In this document: positions 60,995 to 64,000 of the stretch, one piece after another | How the letters are laid out: the number at the start of each line of letters is the position of its first letter | Numbering within the stretch: position 1 is the stretch's first letter | Assembly: GCA_034509925.1 (NCBI GenBank) | Contig: CM067530.1 | Location: 2,341,001 to 2,405,000 of the forward strand | Reading direction: 5' to 3' | Length of the DNA: 64,000 bases | Source: Hirudinaria manillensis | Taxonomy: Eukaryota > Annelida > Clitellata > Hirudinida > Hirudinidae | The notes under the pieces: generated by a model | Told to the model about the DNA's origin: nothing | Databases searched by the model: none | What the model saw: only the letters and a program-made list of their open reading frames with translations | Translations under genes and position numbers: made by a program

Positions 60995-61649
60995 GCGGTG
61001 ATTAAGCTGGAGATGGAGATGGCGACGAGACGAAGGAAATATTTTTTGCGAGAATTGCCAAATTGGCAAACGATGATGGAGCGATGGAGAAAGTGAAGGT
61101 AATTGAATGAAGAATGGAAGAACATTTTGCCACCTCAAACCACTTTCACATCGCAGACCAGTCGTCTTTTACTCTTCACACCTTTTATTCATTCGCCCAT
61201 CCATCCATCCAAGCATTGTTCCATTCCTCTCCAACCTTTGACGCATTCGTATTCGGCCTCAAGATAGGCCATCAAATCCTTGGGGCAGGGTTGCATCTTG
61301 TGCAGTTCGGTGTTCGGTATTTCGACAGTGCAGCGGTTGCGACCCGAGCAGCGACGGTCGAAGAAGCCGAGGACGTCCTGGCTGCAGCCGATGAAGTAGT
61401 TTCTTTCCAGGCAGCGCTTTTGCTTCATGCGACCGTAGAACGCCCCGGTCATTAGGACGACGTATTCCTCCGCCAGTCCTTCGCCGACTATGGCCGAAGA
61501 GGCCGGTGACGATGACGACAACGACGACGATGACGGTGATGATGACGATGGGGGAAGCAAGTGGTGATGATGATGATGGTGGTTGTGAGAGTTGACGTTG
61601 TCGCTCGGACATGAAGCGACGAAGGCTTGCCAGCAGTATTCTTGGAGTT
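53689..61649 (-). CDS. Type I membrane receptor: SUEL lectin, CUB, sushi-like, TM (5' end missing)
   Basis: Seven exons (61649-61236, 59321-59194, 58813-58447, 56160-56011, 55457-55404, 54895-54790, 54175-53689) join in frame. Exon 1 listed is a galactose-binding SUEL-type lectin domain: AFYGRMKQKRCLERNYFIGC, DRRCSGRNRCTVEIPN, CPKDLMAYLEAEYECVK. An insert of about 40 residues rich in His and Ser splits its N-terminal strands. Next comes a CUB-like domain (FIIGAQSGQRINVTLYDFH, SSCDHVTY, VEVLICGGG, FVIKFQ). Then a sushi-like module (GCADLTPPNGG, VYCNNS, WHLVCNKNTWIGSYNNC), a short stalk, a TM helix (VAVTIGIALGVFSGLVLLTIVICF) and a cytoplasmic tail of about 160 residues with several Cys. The signal peptide exon was not found and may lie within 61650-63900. 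It is a presumed cell-surface adhesion or ligand-binding protein. Confidence 0.8.
54651..54760. repeat. AATC tetranucleotide microsatellite
   Basis: More than 20 near-perfect CAAT/AATC units, 30 bases from the TM exon of the receptor gene. Confidence 0.95.
56819..57000. repeat. ATT microsatellite
   Basis: About 180 bases of ATTATT with GTT and ATC variants, ending in a short CATCAT run. It lies in the intron between the CUB and sushi-like exons of the receptor gene. Confidence 0.95.
57001..58446. other. Receptor intron, GC-richer segment
   Basis: Contains GGAC/GGAT-type (57155-57215), GAT/GAC (57330-57390), GTC (57460-57540), GAA and GA (58012-58095) repeats. A 98-codon open frame at 57655-57951 has no known features. 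I see no exon of the receptor here. Confidence 0.5.
60871..60995. repeat. GAT microsatellite
   Basis: Long uninterrupted GATGAT run (core 60910-60993) in the receptor intron. Confidence 0.95.
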
Positions 61650-62414
61650 CTGTTTTGAAGATGTAACTAATTGTAATCATTATCATAATCATCATCGTCG
61701 TCGTCATCATCATCATCATCATCGTCGTTATCATCGTCATCGTTATCATCATCATCGTCATCGTTATCTTCATCGTCGTCGTCGTCAACATCATCATCAT
61801 CAGCAGCAGCAGTATCATCATCGTTCTCAAGTTATAATATAAAAGTTTAGCTATAATAATCTTTTCCTCCCCAAAAAAAAACTTAGAAAAATTATTATTT
61901 TTAGAAATTATTTCGCTGAAAAATTATCCCGGAGACCACGTTTTTTTGGAGCACTCTCTGTGATACCACATTAATCTTTTCTGCGATCGTCATTATCATC
62001 CACGTTCATGTCATCGTCGTCGTCGTCACCATCCTTCTCCTCATCGTCGTCATCATCGCAGTCATCATTATCGTTGCTACATCGTGTTAATCACCCTAAT
62101 CACACATGACATCGTCATCATCGTTATCATCATCATCATCATATTTTGAAGTTGCACTTCAATCATCATCATCGTCATCGTAGTCATCATCGTCGTCGTC
62201 GTCATCGTCGCCATCTTCGTCATCACCGTGATTGTTCTATTCTCGGCGGAGATAGAATAAACCACGATAAGCTAATATGCAATTATCTCGTCTGACGGTC
62301 TCGCGGTCTCGCGAGGATCTCGAGGAACGAGGCCGAGATTCCAGGGGAGTCTGATCCTGGCAAGTGCCATTAATCTCTCAATAAGACCTCAGAGGCCTTG
62401 ACCAAGGAAGTCAA

Positions 62415-62554
<140 letters not shown>

Positions 62555-62598
62555 TGGGGTCACTGTTTTCCGGCGGAGGCCGTGATTGTGAATAAACA

Positions 62599-62639
<41 letters not shown>

Positions 62640-63549
62640 GAAGAAGAAGAGAGAGGATGAGAAGAAGATAATGATAACGATGATTACGATAGCGATGAGG
62701 ATGATGATGACGACGACGTAGGGAAAGTACGACATAAGGACATAAATGATTACGAAAAGCTCGGCAAAATCGTTGCAATAAATTCGACATCGGAATGTCT
62801 CGTTCGAAGACAAGACCTGGTCTCGTCACCTTCTCCCAAACTCCACGCCGATCCTACGCACCTCGTTCAGGTGAACATCCGAAGGGGGTACCCTTGGTGG
62901 ACAGAAAAAAACTTATAAAAAAATATTAATAATAATAATATATATATATATATTATTTATATCATATATATCAATATATTATATATATTATTTATATCAT
63001 AGTTATGTTAAGCTTTTATTGAAAGCTTTGTGATTTTGTTGCAGGCGAGAGGTTAACCCGTGCCTTATGTAATAATAATTATAATTAAGTGGTAATAATT
63101 AATTAATAAGAATTAATCAAATTTAAGATTACATTCTTAATTTTTGGTTCTAAATTTTTATTTACAGCAAAAGAATGGAAATTATTTCGACATTGTTTCC
63201 TCTGTGAGATAAATAATTATTGACGATTAAATGCATAAAATATTTAATTTAAAATTTAAACTCAAATTATTAAGAATTTGTCTTTAAAAAAAAAATTAAA
63301 AACAACGTTTCGCTATTGAACCGAACCACGTGAACTCTTGGAAGAGCCCATTGTTATCGTTGTTGTTATTGTTGTTGATATCATCGTCGTCGTCGTCATT
63401 GTAAAATATTCAACTATGGTTTCCAAGGAATATAAAAACAATTGAGATTTTAATGTAAAATTCTATTCTAAAAATGAATCGCTATTTTTTGGCTCTTTGG
63501 TGACAGGTGAGGATATTTTTGGGGGGAAGGGATTCATGCATTCATGCTT

Positions 63550-63850
63550 AGTTGAATGAATAAACAAATGAATTGATGAATGGACGAATGAATGAACGGA
63601 TGAATGGATGGATGAACGAATGAATGGATGGATGGATGAACTAATGAATGGATGGATGGATGAACTAATGAATGGATGGATGGATGGATGGACGAACGAA
63701 TGAATGGATGGATGAACGAATGAATGAATGGATGGATGAACGAATGTATGGATAGATACATGTACGAGTGAATGAATTGATAGATGAATCAATGAAAAAG
63801 ATGAATCGGCTAATAGAAAACGATTAAACGAACGAACGAACGAATGAATG
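63550..63850. repeat. GGAT-based minisatellite
   Basis: Irregular units of GAATGGATGGATGAACGAAT type. Open frames through it (Ser/His/Ile/Pro-rich) are artefacts. Confidence 0.9.
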
Positions 63851-63916
63851 AATGGAATAAAAAGGAACGAAAGAAAGTACTAAAGGACGAGTTAGATTCA
63901 GGAGCGGTTGAGTGAA

Positions 63917-63964
63917 TTATGAAATCGGCATGAGGTCGGAGTAGGTGCGAAGTTGAGGGGGGTC
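63917..63964 (-). CDS. Putative last exon of a further minus-strand gene
   Basis: A minus-strand acceptor (CTTCGTTTCAG) is followed by 15 codons reading DPPQLRTYSDLMPIS and a TAA stop. The mixed composition and the clear acceptor suggest a real C-terminal exon of a gene that starts beyond the right edge. Too short to identify. Confidence 0.4.
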   Translation of the reverse strand, partial: DPPQLRTYSDLMPIS

Positions 63965-64000
63965 CTGAAACGAAGTCATTAATATTCTTATGAAGCTTCC

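Overview
This is nuclear DNA of an invertebrate animal. The genes are split by many short AT-rich GT-AG introns (about 75 to 2,000 bases). They encode typical animal proteins, and the gaps are full of AT-rich sequence, trinucleotide microsatellites, minisatellites and transposon debris. Gene density is about one per 5-6 kb. The phylum cannot be fixed from the sequence alone. All gene models were built by reading exons in frame across GT-AG junctions, and in every complete model the exon lengths sum to an exact multiple of three. Layout, left to right: 3' part of symplekin (+, 2-6031); a decayed Tc1/mariner-type transposon (7097-8701); a PHYHIP/PHYHIPL C-terminal-domain protein (+, 9416-10273); a 7-copy palindromic 23-bp minisatellite (about 10.81 kb); a PGRMC1/2 haem-binding protein (-, 11332-12322); nucleoporin Nup85 (-, 13386-19112); head-to-head with it, a divergent RPB10/POLR2L-like small RNA polymerase subunit (+, 19696-20025); synaptogyrin (-, 21638-24511); an SLC6 neurotransmitter:sodium symporter (+, 25377-29873); mismatch-repair protein MLH1 (-, 30129-36129); phosphatidylcholine-transfer-type START protein PCTP/STARD2 (-, 36477-39878), one intron of which holds an intact, non-autonomous 1.8-kb LTR retrotransposon with its own SAP-domain ORF; head-to-head with PCTP, an HDAC11 homologue (+, 40171-43922) that has lost its zinc-binding and catalytic residues; a 910-residue UPA-like/tandem-death-domain protein (-, 44582-51448); and a type I membrane receptor with SUEL-lectin, CUB, sushi-like and transmembrane parts (-, 53689-61649, 5' end not found). 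The last 90 bases hold what looks like the final exon of one more minus-strand gene. These are unrelated housekeeping and neuronal genes rather than one pathway or operon. Two close divergent pairs (Nup85/RPB10-like, 583 bases between starts; PCTP/HDAC11-like, 292 bases) may share promoters. The most unusual items are the HDAC11-like pseudoenzyme, the SAP-domain non-autonomous LTR element with identical LTRs, the RPB10-like protein with an altered zinc motif, the tandem-death-domain protein, and the lectin/CUB/sushi receptor whose lectin domain carries a His/Ser-rich insert.
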